The position numbers and the translations under genes are program-made. A stretch of DNA of 64,000 nucleotides from an uncultured Chitinophagaceae bacterium (GTDB lineage Bacteria; Bacteroidota; Bacteroidia; Chitinophagales; Chitinophagaceae), in the NCBI GenBank assembly GCA_903895845.1, contig CAITVK010000053.1, forward strand, positions 1-64,000. Reading direction: 5' to 3'. Under the pieces are notes generated by a model. That model had not been told where the DNA came from and did no database searches. It saw nothing but the letters and a program-made list of their open reading frames with translations. This document shows positions 20,244 to 30,959 of this stretch, in pieces (position 1 is the stretch's first letter; each line of letters starts with the position of its first letter).

Positions 20244-22481
20244 ATGCCCCAGAACGCTATCGTTAAAACGCCCATCAGTCAGTTGGGATATGGTTTTATC
20301 CCTGATGAATACCTTAAGGAAGGACAAGATGAATATTTATATCGTAACCTGCAGAATAGGAGTGGTATTGTTTACAGACATTTAACAGCCTTTGAAATAG
20401 AAGGCCTTGTTCGCAACAATAATACAAGTGACAACTGGAATAACATCTTCGTTTCCGACTTCTTCAACCCCTCTTTGGTTAAGAATTGTAAGTTCTATGG
20501 CTTGGTTAGGATCAGTAAGCTAGAACCTTTCTTCCTCGACTTCAGCGATTTGAAAGTGCCGGTTGGGCTGTATAATTCTACAATCATCAGTTCGGATATT
20601 GGCGACAATGTATGTATTGATAACGTAAATTATTTATCACACCAGATTATTGGCAATGAAGTAATTATCAATAATGTAAATGAATTGGTTACGACCAATC
20701 ACGCTAAGTTTGGGAATGGGATTATCAAGCAAGGGGAAGATGAAAGCGTTCGGATTTGGCTGGAATTATGTAATGAAAATGGCGGACGCAGCGTAATACC
20801 TTTCAATGATATGCTGCCTGGTGATGCTTATATGTGGAGTAAATACCGGGATGATACCGCATTACTTGATAAATTTAAAGAGTTTACCGAGCAACAATAT
20901 CGTGATGAGAGAGGGTACTACGGTAAGATAGGCGCAAGAACGGTTATCAAGAATTGTAGTATCATTAAGGATGTCTGGATAGGAGAGGACGCCTACATAA
21001 AGGGAGCTAATAAACTAAAGAATCTAACCATTAATTCCGGTCCGAAAGGGTTGACACAGATAGGAGAGGGTGTAGAACTGGTTAATGGTATCATTGGTTT
21101 TGGTTGCAGGATATTCTACGGGGTAAAAGCTGTGCGGTTTGTGATGGCTTCCAATTCGCAGTTGAAGTATGGCGCAAGGTTAATCAATTCTTATTTGGGT
21201 AATAATGCAACAATCTCTTGTTGCGAGGTTTTGAATTCACTCATTTTCCCCGCACACGAACAACACCACAATAACTCATTTTTATGTGCGGCTCTTATCA
21301 TGGGGCAAAGTAATATTGCTGCGGGTGCTACCATCGGAAGCAATCATAACAGTAGGGGAGCGGATGGTGAGATAATTGCTAACAGGGGTTTCTGGCCAGG
21401 GTTGTGTGTCAGTTTGAAACATAACAGCAAATTTGCTTCTTATACAATGATCTCTAAGGGAGATTATCCGGCAGAACTAAATGTTACCATTCCTTTTTCG
21501 CTGATCACCAATGATGTTTCCAATGATAAACTAGTAATCATGCCGGGCTATTGGTTCATGTATAATATGTATGCAATTGCCCGCAATACCTGGAAATACC
21601 AAGACAGGGACAAACGTGTTGACAAGATACAAAACATTGAATATGAATTTCTAGCGCCAGATACGATCAATGAATTGTTTGATAGTTTAGTATTTATAGA
21701 AAAGGCGATTGGTAAAGCTTTTTTGTTGAAAGAAGAGTTGCTGACACCAGCAACAACAGACGAGGAATTGATTGCAATTGGGAAGAAATTATTAGATGAA
21801 CATAATCCTGTTGTGCATCAATTGGAAGTGATGGCAGAGGGGTTTGAGAACTCAAAAAGGCAAACTGTAATTATAAAAGCACCAAAGGCCTATTATCTTT
21901 TTAAGGAGTTGATTACTTATTATGGCAGTTGTCAGTTGATTAATTTCATCAAGACTCACTCCTTCAAAACGTTGGAAGATGTGATACATGTACTATCTGG
22001 CAAACTGAAACGGAAGCAATGGGTTAATATAGGAGGTCAATTGTTATTGAAAGATGAGGTGGAGCAGTTTAAACAACACGTGAAGGATGGAAAAATACAG
22101 GGTTGGGATGGCGTGCACCATTGGTATGCAGAAAAAGGTACACATTACACCGAGCAAAAGTTGAAGCATGCATTGGCAAGCCTTGCAGAGATTAAAAACA
22201 TCAATTTAAAGCAAATTGATGCTGCCTATTTGAATGATTTGATAGATGAGGCAATTGCTACAAAAGAATGGATTACCAATAGTATATTCGAATCGAGGGC
22301 TAAAGATTACGATAACCCATATCGTGCCATGGTTTATGAAAATGAGGCGGAAATGGAAAGTGTAGTAGGCAGGCTGGAGGATAATACATTCATCAATCAA
22401 CAAATAGCAGAACTGGCTGCTTTCAAAAATGAAATGAGTGAACTTAAGAAGAGATATAAGCTAGAAATGGCTACTTTGTAG
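20244..22481 (+). CDS. DUF4954 family protein (left-handed beta-helix, nucleotidyltransferase-like)
   Basis: Hexapeptide-like repeats and overall sequence resemble the Bacteroidota DUF4954 family. Confidence 0.8.
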   Translation: MPQNAIVKTPISQLGYGFIPDEYLKEGQDEYLYRNLQNRSGIVYRHLTAFEIEGLVRNNNTSDNWNNIFVSDFFNPSLVKNCKFYGLVRISKLEPFFLDFSDLKVPVGLYNSTIISSDIGDNVCIDNVNYLSHQIIGNEVIINNVNELVTTNHAKFGNGIIKQGEDESVRIWLELCNENGGRSVIPFNDMLPGDAYMWSKYRDDTALLDKFKEFTEQQYRDERGYYGKIGARTVIKNCSIIKDVWIGEDAYIKGANKLKNLTINSGPKGLTQIGEGVELVNGIIGFGCRIFYGVKAVRFVMASNSQLKYGARLINSYLGNNATISCCEVLNSLIFPAHEQHHNNSFLCAALIMGQSNIAAGATIGSNHNSRGADGEIIANRGFWPGLCVSLKHNSKFASYTMISKGDYPAELNVTIPFSLITNDVSNDKLVIMPGYWFMYNMYAIARNTWKYQDRDKRVDKIQNIEYEFLAPDTINELFDSLVFIEKAIGKAFLLKEELLTPATTDEELIAIGKKLLDEHNPVVHQLEVMAEGFENSKRQTVIIKAPKAYYLFKELITYYGSCQLINFIKTHSFKTLEDVIHVLSGKLKRKQWVNIGGQLLLKDEVEQFKQHVKDGKIQGWDGVHHWYAEKGTHYTEQKLKHALASLAEIKNINLKQIDAAYLNDLIDEAIATKEWITNSIFESRAKDYDNPYRAMVYENEAEMESVVGRLEDNTFINQQIAELAAFKNEMSELKKRYKLEMATL

Positions 22482-22516
22482 TGATAGTTCTCTAGAAATA
22501 AGCTTATCTTTTATTG

Positions 22517-22589
22517 ATAAAAAGCGATCAGTGCAATGGTTCAGTTTGCCCCTCTCAAACTGAGTATTGTCACTAACCGCTTTTTATTT
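22517..22589. terminator. Long bidirectional hairpin between convergent genes
   Basis: AAAAAGCG...CAGTTTG-CCCCTCT-CAAACTG...CGCTTTTT. Confidence 0.75.
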
Positions 22590-22596
22590 TCTTTTG

Positions 22597-22941
22597 TTAA
22601 TCTTCCTTTTCTCCCCAAGTTCTGCAACGGCTTCTCCAGTTTTGTTTGAAGCTTTCCCTTTCCTCAGGCGTCATGTTCTGCCATTTCTCCTTCAACTCCC
22701 TGCCTTTACCCCTAAAACCACATCCTCCAATACAACCATGACCACGCCCCCTGAATCCTCCAAACAATAACTTACTCAGCACAAATATTCCCAATGCCTG
22801 ACAGTAAGTGATTGCCTTTATCCCCAATACAACCACTAATATGTGATTCCACAAGGTCATTATCACAAAACCTAGAGCTACTATTGCCAATGCAGCACAA
22901 GCCACCATTCCAATTGCTTTTTTGAACCAAAACCTTTTCAT
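22597..22941 (-). CDS. Small membrane protein with Gly/Cys/His-rich patch, cotranscribed with the ECF sigma gene
   Basis: Two TM segments, GGFRGRGHGCIGGCGFRGKGRE, MTPEERESFKQNWRSRC; 18 bp downstream of the sigma gene. Confidence 0.65.
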   Translation of the reverse strand: MKRFWFKKAIGMVACAALAIVALGFVIMTLWNHILVVVLGIKAITYCQALGIFVLSKLLFGGFRGRGHGCIGGCGFRGKGRELKEKWQNMTPEERESFKQNWRSRCRTWGEKED

Positions 22942-22959
22942 AAAATTTGTTTTAATAGA

Positions 22960-23538
22960 TTAATAATTTAATAATTCATCGCGCAGTACTTGCAATCTCT
23001 CTCTCAAGTGCAGTACAGCATACCTTTTTCTGGATAGCAACGTGTTCACAGTCACGCCAGTTTGTTCGGCAATTTCTTTAAATGATACACCTTCCAACTC
23101 ATTCAGGACGAATACTTGTTTTTGCTCTGCCGGCAGTTCGTCCAATGCGGTATTGAGGGTTTCCCAAAAGAGGCTTCTCAGATAAGAAGTTTCGGGAGTA
23201 TCATCCAGATCGGATAATAAATCCGTCCAGCCAAGCATATCATCCTCATTGGATGAAGGATATAAATCATCCAATAATTCGGGTTTATGTTTACGTTGCA
23301 CATCAACAATCCGGTTTCGTGCTACCCGGAATAGCCACGCCGTCAGTTGCTCAATTGGTTGTGTATTGCCGGCGAGCTGATAGAATACATCTTGCAAAAT
23401 GTCTTCTGCATCCGCATCATTGCCAATACGCTTTCTAATAAAACCCAATAATCGCTTGCTATAATTGCCAATGATTCCCGCAATATTGCGTCCCCGTTCT
23501 TCTGCCATTAAAGCATTTATATTTAATGCCGCTTCCAT
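22960..23538 (-). CDS. ECF-type RNA polymerase sigma factor
   Basis: DAEDILQDVFYQLAGN (region 2), ELEGVSFKEIAEQTGVTVNTLLSRKRYAVLHLRERL (region 4). Confidence 0.93.
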   Translation of the reverse strand: MEAALNINALMAEERGRNIAGIIGNYSKRLLGFIRKRIGNDADAEDILQDVFYQLAGNTQPIEQLTAWLFRVARNRIVDVQRKHKPELLDDLYPSSNEDDMLGWTDLLSDLDDTPETSYLRSLFWETLNTALDELPAEQKQVFVLNELEGVSFKEIAEQTGVTVNTLLSRKRYAVLHLRERLQVLRDELLNY

Positions 23539-23580
23539 ATAAAGAGAAGACGGATAGTGATTGAAAATATTTTAATTCAT

Positions 23581-23790
23581 AAAAAATTAGTTCTTTTACC
23601 AAAGAGTAAAATTCTTATTGTTAATAAAGACATTTTTTTTTGCAATAAGAAGGTTCTTATTATCAATAAGGACTTTGTTTTTCCTAATAAGAAGGTTCTT
23701 ATTACCAATAAGGACCTTGTTTTTCCTAATAAGAAGGTTCTTATTACCAATAAAGACCTTGTTTTTCCTAATAAGAAGGTTCTTATTTGG
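23581..23790. repeat. Tandem array B: 10 units of 21 bp, alternating two palindromic variants (42-bp higher-order unit)
   Basis: AATAAGAAGGTTCTTATTACC / AATAAGGACCTTGTTTTTCCT in perfect 21-bp register from 23602, degenerate unit at 23581. Confidence 0.95.
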
Positions 23791-23928
23791 TGCTTTTAGC
23801 GATTTCTTAAGTCTAAAAGAGCTTAAAAATCGTATTAGAGTCTTAAGCTTTCGCAAAACTTTAATGTACTCCGAACGCCTTACCACTTAAAAACCTAACT
23901 TGCAAGCACTAAAATAACAACATTCATT

Positions 23929-24687
23929 TTGCTGAAAGAAATTATTATCGCTTTACAGGCTTACTACAGGGCGCACCTGTTTATAAAACAACACAAACTT
24001 TGGTTGTGGATACTCATACCTGGCATCGTTTATACGCTTTTATTTCTTTTCAGTATGCACTATTTTGGGGCAACTTGTAATCAATTTATTGAATGGCTCA
24101 GCTTAAAGACAGGTTTAAAGAATTGGTTGGATAAAATAGATAGCGGCTTTCTTGGTTTCCTGTTTACACTGGGCAGTTTGATATTATGGCTCGTGATGAT
24201 GCTGTTTTATTTCTCACTTTTCAAATATATCTTCCTAATTATTGGCTCTCCCATATTTGCTTTCTTGAGTGAAAAGACGGAAGCCATTCTTCTAGGGAAA
24301 GAATATCCTTTCAAAATTGCTGACTTAGCTAAAGATATTTTCAGGGGTAGCTGGGTAGCTTCCCGTAATGCTTTATGGCAATCTGTTTATATGCTGTGTA
24401 TCCTTATTGTTAGCGTTATTCCCGCTGTGGGATGGCTTACTCCTGTAATGGCCGTTTTGGTAGAATGCTACTATTTCGGCTTTTCTATGCTCGATTATAG
24501 TATGGAACGTAATAATAAAACAACCAGTGAGAGTCTTGCATTCATTGGTCAGCACAAGGGATTAGCAATAGGCAATGGCATTGTTTTTTATATTTTAAAC
24601 CTCACCGTTATAGGATGTGTGATTGCCCCTGCTTATGCTGTAGTGGCTGCTACATTAAGCATTGTTGCTGTAAAAGAAGGAAAATAA
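23929..24687 (+). CDS. EI24 (CysZ-like) domain membrane protein
   Basis: Multiple TM segments; IFLIIGSPIFAFLSEKTE typical of EI24; TTG start as given in the track. Confidence 0.8.
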   Translation: MLKEIIIALQAYYRAHLFIKQHKLWLWILIPGIVYTLLFLFSMHYFGATCNQFIEWLSLKTGLKNWLDKIDSGFLGFLFTLGSLILWLVMMLFYFSLFKYIFLIIGSPIFAFLSEKTEAILLGKEYPFKIADLAKDIFRGSWVASRNALWQSVYMLCILIVSVIPAVGWLTPVMAVLVECYYFGFSMLDYSMERNNKTTSESLAFIGQHKGLAIGNGIVFYILNLTVIGCVIAPAYAVVAATLSIVAVKEGK

Positions 24688-24692
24688 ACGAC

Positions 24693-24797
24693 GCCACAGA
24701 GACACAAAGGCAGAAAGAAGCATAAAGAAACCCTTTAATCCTTTCTTTTTTTTCTTCCTCTTCTTCGTGCAACTTAGAGACTTAGTGTCTTTGTGGC
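24693..24797. repeat. REP/MITE-like inverted repeat element
   Basis: GCCACAGAGACACAAAG (24693-24709) vs CTTAGTGTCTTTGTGGC (24781-24797), 15/17 inverted match, purine/pyrimidine-rich interior. Confidence 0.7.
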
Positions 24798-24811
24798 AAA
24801 AACAAAAAACT

Positions 24812-25516
24812 ATGCGCTTAGGCAATATACATTTAATTCCCATTTTTTTGCATGAAGATGCCATTGAAACAATTCCGCCTTATGTGTTGGATGCCGTGAA
24901 ACAATGCAATGTATTTTTTGTAGAAAATGAAAAGACGGCACGACGTTACCTAAAACGTTTATGGAAAGAAATGGTGATTGACGACTATAAATGGTACGCC
25001 ATCCATAAAGCTGAAGAGCAGGTTTTACAGGCTTTTGCAAATCATATTAAAGATGGAGATACCATTGGAATCATCAGTGAAGCTGGTTGCCCTTGTATTG
25101 CAGACCCTGGTCAAATTCTAGTTAATAAGGCTCAACAATTAGGTGCAGTAATCAAACCATTGGTTGGACCTAGTTCTATTCTATTGGCATTGATGGCTAG
25201 TGGAATGAATGGACAACAGTTTCAGTTTAATGGGTACTTACCTATAGATAACTTAGAGCGAAAGAAAGCCATAAAGGAATTGGAAAACTATTCTGCAAGA
25301 AATAATTGCACGCAGATATTTATAGAGACTCCTTTTCGTAACAATCAATTGATAAAAGAAATACTACAAACCTGCAAGGAGACTACAAGACTGTGTATTG
25401 CAGTGGATATTACAGCAACATCCGAGGTAATACAAACTAAAACTGTAAAACAATGGAATGCACAAACACTGGACTTTCATAAGCGACTAGCAATCTTCTT
25501 ACTGAGTGCTGGGTAA
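24812..25516 (+). CDS. SAM-dependent methyltransferase, tetrapyrrole methylase fold (RsmI-like)
   Basis: ISEAGCPCIADPGQILVNKAQQLGAVIKPLVGPSSILLALMASGMNGQQFQFNGYLP; ATG at 24812 preferred over the track start. Confidence 0.9.
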   Translation: MRLGNIHLIPIFLHEDAIETIPPYVLDAVKQCNVFFVENEKTARRYLKRLWKEMVIDDYKWYAIHKAEEQVLQAFANHIKDGDTIGIISEAGCPCIADPGQILVNKAQQLGAVIKPLVGPSSILLALMASGMNGQQFQFNGYLPIDNLERKKAIKELENYSARNNCTQIFIETPFRNNQLIKEILQTCKETTRLCIAVDITATSEVIQTKTVKQWNAQTLDFHKRLAIFLLSAG

Positions 25517-25521
25517 AAGAA

Positions 25522-25556
25522 AAAGGCTTAAACTTCATTATGAAATTTAAGCCTTT
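25522..25556. terminator. Bidirectional terminator hairpin
   Basis: AAAGGCTTAAA ... TTTAAGCCTTT between convergent genes. Confidence 0.85.
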
Positions 25557-25580
25557 CTTTTATGTTGTAATTGAAGAATC

Positions 25581-26342
25581 TTAGTTGGAAGTCAAGCTAG
25601 CCAATAAGTATTCTTGATTCAATCTTGCAATGTTAGACAGAGAGATTTCTTTAGGACAAGTCGCTTCGCAAGCACCAGTGTTGGTACAAGCACCAAATCC
25701 TTCTTTATCCATCTGGGCAACCATATTCATTACACGGCTCTGACGTTCAGGCTCACCTTGTGGCAACAAAGCCAGATGAGAAACTTTCGCACTCAAGAAC
25801 AACATGGCACTACTGTTTTTACAAGCAGCCACACAAGCTCCACAACCAATACACATGGCAGCAGCAAAAGAAGCATCTGCATCGTTTTTGTTAATTGGAA
25901 GTGAGTTGCCATCTACTGCATTACCCGTATTTACGCTCACATAACCACCTGCTTGGATGATACGGTCAAACGATGTTCTGTCAACCACTAAGTCTTTCAA
26001 CACAGGGAAAGCTTGTGCTCTCCAAGGCTCTACAGTGATGGTATCGCCATCATTGAAAGCCCTCATGTGCAACTGACAAGTTGTATTTGCTTGCCAAGGA
26101 CCATGCGGTTTGCCATCAATATACATAGAACACATACCACAGATACCTTCACGGCAATCATGGTCAAAAGCAATTGGTTCTTTGTCTTCTTGAATCAATT
26201 GTTCGTTCAAAACATCAAACATCTCCAAGAAAGACATCTCTTGAGAAATATCTTTTACTTGATATGTTACAAATTCACCAGCAGTGTTTGTATTTTGCTG
26301 ACGCCAAACTTTCAGTGTAAGATTTATGCCTTTGTGTTCCAT
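25581..26342 (-). CDS. sdhB: Succinate dehydrogenase/fumarate reductase iron-sulfur subunit
   Basis: [43 protein letters not shown]. Confidence 0.96.
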   Translation of the reverse strand: MEHKGINLTLKVWRQQNTNTAGEFVTYQVKDISQEMSFLEMFDVLNEQLIQEDKEPIAFDHDCREGICGMCSMYIDGKPHGPWQANTTCQLHMRAFNDGDTITVEPWRAQAFPVLKDLVVDRTSFDRIIQAGGYVSVNTGNAVDGNSLPINKNDADASFAAAMCIGCGACVAACKNSSAMLFLSAKVSHLALLPQGEPERQSRVMNMVAQMDKEGFGACTNTGACEATCPKEISLSNIARLNQEYLLASLTSN

Positions 26343-26395
26343 ATACTCTATTTACCAATCCCGAGGGAAAGATGTATTTTAATATGTTTTAAAAT

Positions 26396-28369
26396 CTATT
26401 TGTAATTTCTTTGACTTGGTTTAATCACATCATAAACCAACGGTTCTTTGTTTAGTTTCCAATTGCTTTCTCCTGCATATTCCCAAGCGGCAACATACAT
26501 AAAGTTGGCATCGTCACGCAAAGCTTCTCCTTCTGGAGTCTGATATTCTTCACGGAAGTGACCACCACAGCTTTCTTGTCTTTCCAAGGCATCCTTACAC
26601 ATCAATTCGCCTAGTTCAATAAAGTCAGCAACACGGTTTGCTTTGTCCAGTTCTGGATTCATTTCGTTGATGCCACCAGGTACTTTTACATTGCTCCAGA
26701 ATTCTTTCTTCAAAGCTTGTATTTCGGCAATTGCCTCAGTCAATCCTTGTGCATTACGAGCCATACCGCATTTGTCCCACATAATCTTACCGAGACGTTT
26801 GTGGAAACTCTCAACGCTTTGTTTACCGTTGATATTCTTAAGTGTACTGATTCTATCGCTCACTTCTTTTTCTGCTTCAACAAATGCAGGATGATCGGTA
26901 GAGATTGGCTTGTTATAAATTTCATCTGCCAGATAGTTACCAATTGTGTAGGGGATTACAAAGTATCCATCAGCCAGACCTTGCATCAAAGCACTTGCTC
27001 CCAAACGGTTGGCACCATGGTCGCTAAAGTTTGCTTCTCCTAGCGCATATACACCAGCCAAAGTTGTTTGTAGTTCATAATCTACCCACAATCCACCCAT
27101 TGTGTAGTGAACCGCAGGATAAATACGCATCGGAACTTCGTAAGGGTTTTCGCCAGTAATCTTTTGATACATATCAAACAGGTTACCATATTTTTCCTTC
27201 ACCACTTCCTTACCCAATGCAATTATTTCTTCTTTAGAAACGTTCTCCAAGCCTTTCTTGCTTACTTCTATCTTACCATAACGCTCGATAGCAGCAGCAT
27301 AATCCAAATAAACGGCTTGCTTGCTGGTACCAACGCCATAACCAGCATCGCAACGTTCTTTAGCTGCACGGCTAGCCACGTCTCTTGGAACCAGGTTACC
27401 AAATGCTGGGTATCTTCTTTCCAGATAGTAATCTCTTTCTTCTTCAGGGATGTCAGTTGCTTTTCTTGTCTCACCTAGTTTTGCAGGTACCCATATACGG
27501 CCATCATTACGCAAGCTTTCACTCATCAAAGTTAATTTACTTTGGTGATCTCCACTTACTGGAATACAAGTAGGGTGAATTTGTGTGAAGCAAGGATTTG
27601 CAAAGGCAGCTCCCTTTTTGTGTGCTTTCCAGGCGGCAGTAACATTGCTACCCATTGCGTTGGTAGACAGATAAAATACGTTACCATATCCTCCAGTGCA
27701 CAACAACACAGCATTACCAAAGTGACGCTCAAGTTTACCTGTAATCAAATCGCGGGCAATAATACCTTGTGCTTTCCCATCAACCATTACAATTTCCAGC
27801 ATCTCGTGGCGTGAATACATCTTCACATTACCTAAAGAAACTTGTCTTTCCAATCCTTGGTAAGCACCTATCAATAATTGCTGACCAGTTTGACCAGCAG
27901 CATAAAATGTACGTTGAACCTGTGTGCCACCAAAGCTACGGTTGCTTAATAAGCCACCATATTCCCTTGCAAATGGAACACCTTGCGCCACACATTGGTC
28001 AATAATATTACCACTCACTTCGCTCAAACGATGCACGTTTGCTTCTCTTGCACGATAGTCACCACCTTTGATGGTATCGTAAAACAAACGGAATACGCTA
28101 TCACCATCATTCTGATAGTTTTTAGCCGCATTGATACCACCCTGAGCCGCAATTGAGTGCGCCCTACGTGGACTATCCTGAAAACAAAATGCTTTTACTT
28201 TATAACCAAGCTCTCCCAAGGTAGCAGCAGCAGATGCACCAGCCAAACCAGTACCCACCACTATTACTTCTAGTTTACGCTTGTTGGCAGGATTAACCAA
28301 TTTACAATGTCCTTTATAATCCGTCCATTTATCGTCTAATGGACCTGCAGGAATCTTTGCGTTTAGCAT
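26396..28369 (-). CDS. sdhA: Succinate dehydrogenase/fumarate reductase flavoprotein subunit
   Basis: [38 protein letters not shown], full length. Confidence 0.97.
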   Translation of the reverse strand: MLNAKIPAGPLDDKWTDYKGHCKLVNPANKRKLEVIVVGTGLAGASAAATLGELGYKVKAFCFQDSPRRAHSIAAQGGINAAKNYQNDGDSVFRLFYDTIKGGDYRAREANVHRLSEVSGNIIDQCVAQGVPFAREYGGLLSNRSFGGTQVQRTFYAAGQTGQQLLIGAYQGLERQVSLGNVKMYSRHEMLEIVMVDGKAQGIIARDLITGKLERHFGNAVLLCTGGYGNVFYLSTNAMGSNVTAAWKAHKKGAAFANPCFTQIHPTCIPVSGDHQSKLTLMSESLRNDGRIWVPAKLGETRKATDIPEEERDYYLERRYPAFGNLVPRDVASRAAKERCDAGYGVGTSKQAVYLDYAAAIERYGKIEVSKKGLENVSKEEIIALGKEVVKEKYGNLFDMYQKITGENPYEVPMRIYPAVHYTMGGLWVDYELQTTLAGVYALGEANFSDHGANRLGASALMQGLADGYFVIPYTIGNYLADEIYNKPISTDHPAFVEAEKEVSDRISTLKNINGKQSVESFHKRLGKIMWDKCGMARNAQGLTEAIAEIQALKKEFWSNVKVPGGINEMNPELDKANRVADFIELGELMCKDALERQESCGGHFREEYQTPEGEALRDDANFMYVAAWEYAGESNWKLNKEPLVYDVIKPSQRNYK

Positions 28370-28451
28370 TTTATCTGTTATTTTAGATTAAAATTATTTT
28401 ACCGACCTAATAGAGACAACTTTATTGTAAAATTGTTCTTGTATGATAAGT

Positions 28452-29153
28452 TTAGTTTACCCATCCGAAATGGAAACTTAAAGGCATCAAAGCAAAAGCA
28501 AGCGGAACGATGACAGAGAAGCCATAACCCAATGTGGTGAAGATGGCATTGTATCTTTTGTTGTGCACACCAATTGTTCTGAAAGCACTCTGAAAGCCGT
28601 GTGCCAAGTGATACCCCAATGAGATGCAACCCAATACATAGATGATTACCACCCATAAATTGCTGAAAACATCCTGCATTTTAGCATACAAGTTTATTTC
28701 TTCTCCCAATAAAAAACCTTGATTAGCGCGGTTAGGCAACCAGAAATTGTATAAATGAAGTATCAGGAACAACAAAATGATAGTACCCAAAAGTCCCATA
28801 CTTCTGCTATACCATTTGCTTCCTTTACTGTAACTAACTGCATAGCCTACACTACCTCTTTTGCTTCTGTTGGAGAGTTCCAGCATCAAGCCTTGAACTA
28901 TATGCAAAATCAATCCGGCAAACAAGCCAATTTCCAATATACGAGGCACTACATTGTTTCCCATGAAGTGTGCACCTGCGTTGAACATAGTTCCGCCATC
29001 GTTTGCCCAGATACAGGCATTCAAACCAACGTGTACTATCAAAAATAATATCAGGAAAATTCCGGTAAAACTCATTACCAACTTTTTACCAACTGATGAT
29101 GTAAAGACTTCTTTCCAGGTCATTGAGTAGAATTTTTTGTTTAGCGGCTGCAA
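28452..29153 (-). CDS. sdhC: Succinate dehydrogenase cytochrome b subunit
   Basis: SSVGKKLVMSFTGIFLILFLIVHVGLN, adjacent to sdhA. Confidence 0.94.
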   Translation of the reverse strand: MQPLNKKFYSMTWKEVFTSSVGKKLVMSFTGIFLILFLIVHVGLNACIWANDGGTMFNAGAHFMGNNVVPRILEIGLFAGLILHIVQGLMLELSNRSKRGSVGYAVSYSKGSKWYSRSMGLLGTIILLFLILHLYNFWLPNRANQGFLLGEEINLYAKMQDVFSNLWVVIIYVLGCISLGYHLAHGFQSAFRTIGVHNKRYNAIFTTLGYGFSVIVPLAFALMPLSFHFGWVN

Positions 29154-29319
29154 ATGTAACGAAAGTAATAACGCTATGTAATGATTTTTGTTATGTTTAT
29201 TTTCGATAACGATGTAAGAAAGAGGAATTAGATGTTATATAAATTAATAAATACAAAAAATAGTTTAAATCCTCAGATTAAAGGACTGTATAGCTACTCA
29301 CCACTCACAACTTACTAAA

Positions 29320-29403
29320 GGTGCTTTCGAAACCAAGAACCCTGTTCCGACACATGTAAATGGTGCGTTCCAAACTAAGAACCCTGTCTGGTGGTTTTAT
29401 TTA
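29320..29403. repeat. Degenerate array G: 2 copies of a 42-bp unit
   Basis: GGTGCTTTCGAAACCAAGAACCCTGTT (29320) / GGTGCGTTCCAAACTAAGAACCCTGTC (29362). Confidence 0.6.
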
Positions 29404-29412
29404 CTCCTATTT

Positions 29413-29430
29413 ACCCCCGTATTTATACGG
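29413..29430. terminator. Short hairpin CCCCGTATttATACGGGG followed by TTTT
   Basis: Perfect inverted repeat with T-tract. Confidence 0.6.
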
Positions 29431-29745
29431 GGTTTTGCATTTTCTGTATTATTTATTGAATCGTTTACCGCACCTTTGGAAGCGGACAGGTGAAGTGGCA
29501 GTAATTAAAACGGATTTGTTGAAGGGATTAAGCCTATTGGATAGTTTGAATTTGGAAAAAGACGGAGAATAAATAACAGTGGAATTAAAACAGAACAAAA
29601 TCTACGCAACCGTATAAACCCCTTTATTCGTTATTGAATTGATGCGGTATAAGGGTTTGAAGGGTATTTAGAAATTAAATTTAATAACAAACATGCGTCA
29701 ATACAAGAGTTAGGCGTCATTTTCAGAACCCTCTTCAATAAAGAT

Positions 29746-30687
29746 ATGATAGACGAAAGGGACTTTTTTTGGAAAAACTTTAGATTAGGAACTGAATTAC
29801 AAATTTCAGGTACATTTATATACAATGGAATTTATAGTTTAGACAATATGGAGTCATTCCATAATGTTGAAGAATGTTTTGAATTTCTTTATAACATTTC
29901 CGTTGGGATTGAAAGACTTCAAAAGATTTTAGTAATTCTTGTTGAACACGATGAAATATTATCACAAGAAGAATTTGAAAAATCACTTATTACCCACAAC
30001 CATTTAGATTTATTGAAAAGAATCAAATTAAAAAGACAAATAAATTTTGGAAAGACTCATACTAAATTTCTAGCCCTGTTAGACAATTTCTATAAAACAG
30101 TCAGGTATGAACGATTTAATATTTCTTCTGTTTACAAACCTTCGCAGGAAAAAGAAAAACTTGTAGATTTTATTTCTTGTGAACTAAATATAGAATTAAA
30201 GGAAGAATTAAATAAATTCTTGGAAAATAGTGACAGAGTTAAAACCTTTATTGGAAAAGCGATAAAAACTATTACGATTTCATTTTTTGACTTAATCCGA
30301 GTAGAAACAAGTAGATTAGGGATATTTACTCATGAAATTAGATACAGCTCAAAAGCATTTAAAATATTTACAGAACAAGAATTTGACTTTATTAATGAAA
30401 AACTAATGCAAAGAGAAGTGTTTTTGCATTTGCTTAAAAACTTTCCAAATGACGAATTGAAAAAATTTATAGATAACATCAATCCGCTTCAATTAGAACA
30501 ATATCATACGAATAATTACATAGAAAGTATGATGAACATTCATAAAAATAGTAGTGTGAAAGATGAAATATTACAATTGTATGATAATATTAGACCAATC
30601 AACGAAAGGATTACTGAAATAATGGCAATTGGCTCTGATATAAACTTTGATGATTTGATTGATGAAGACTACGATGAATTTGAGTAA
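29746..30687 (+). CDS. Hypothetical protein, 313 aa, helical
   Basis: Intact ORF MIDERDFFWKNFRLGTELQISGTF..., AT-rich with coding-like composition. Confidence 0.75.
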   Translation: MIDERDFFWKNFRLGTELQISGTFIYNGIYSLDNMESFHNVEECFEFLYNISVGIERLQKILVILVEHDEILSQEEFEKSLITHNHLDLLKRIKLKRQINFGKTHTKFLALLDNFYKTVRYERFNISSVYKPSQEKEKLVDFISCELNIELKEELNKFLENSDRVKTFIGKAIKTITISFFDLIRVETSRLGIFTHEIRYSSKAFKIFTEQEFDFINEKLMQREVFLHLLKNFPNDELKKFIDNINPLQLEQYHTNNYIESMMNIHKNSSVKDEILQLYDNIRPINERITEIMAIGSDINFDDLIDEDYDEFE

Positions 30688-30959
30688 AACGACTAACAAC
30701 AAAAGTATCTATTCAGTGGTTAGTGTGCAAAACTGGATAGCTATTGCTACTGTTTATAATTGAAATAAAAAGAAAAGCCGAAAAACCCCGAAAACGTACT
30801 TTGTGCACAATAGATACTCACAATCACTACCCCCAAATAAACATTTTTCTCTGTCTAAAAGATTTATGAAGAATATTTTCCTATACATTTACAAAGCAAT
30901 CAAAAGCTCAGAACTGTTACTGCTCTTTTGGCTTATTCATCTTTAAATTAAAAAAACAA

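Noticed and set aside
23557-23890. Overlapping ORFs on both strands encoding NKKVLIT/NKDLVFP or RKNKVLIGNKNLLI heptapeptide repeats
   Set aside because: 21 bp is a multiple of three, so any stop-free unit opens long frames on both strands; the pattern is explained by array B and has no normal protein context.
26643-28005. Plus-strand ORFs inside sdhA
   Set aside because: Antisense to a full-length, recognisable sdhA.
29360-29572. 70-aa plus ORF upstream of the 313-aa hypothetical
   Set aside because: Overlaps array G and a terminator-like hairpin; no recognised domain.
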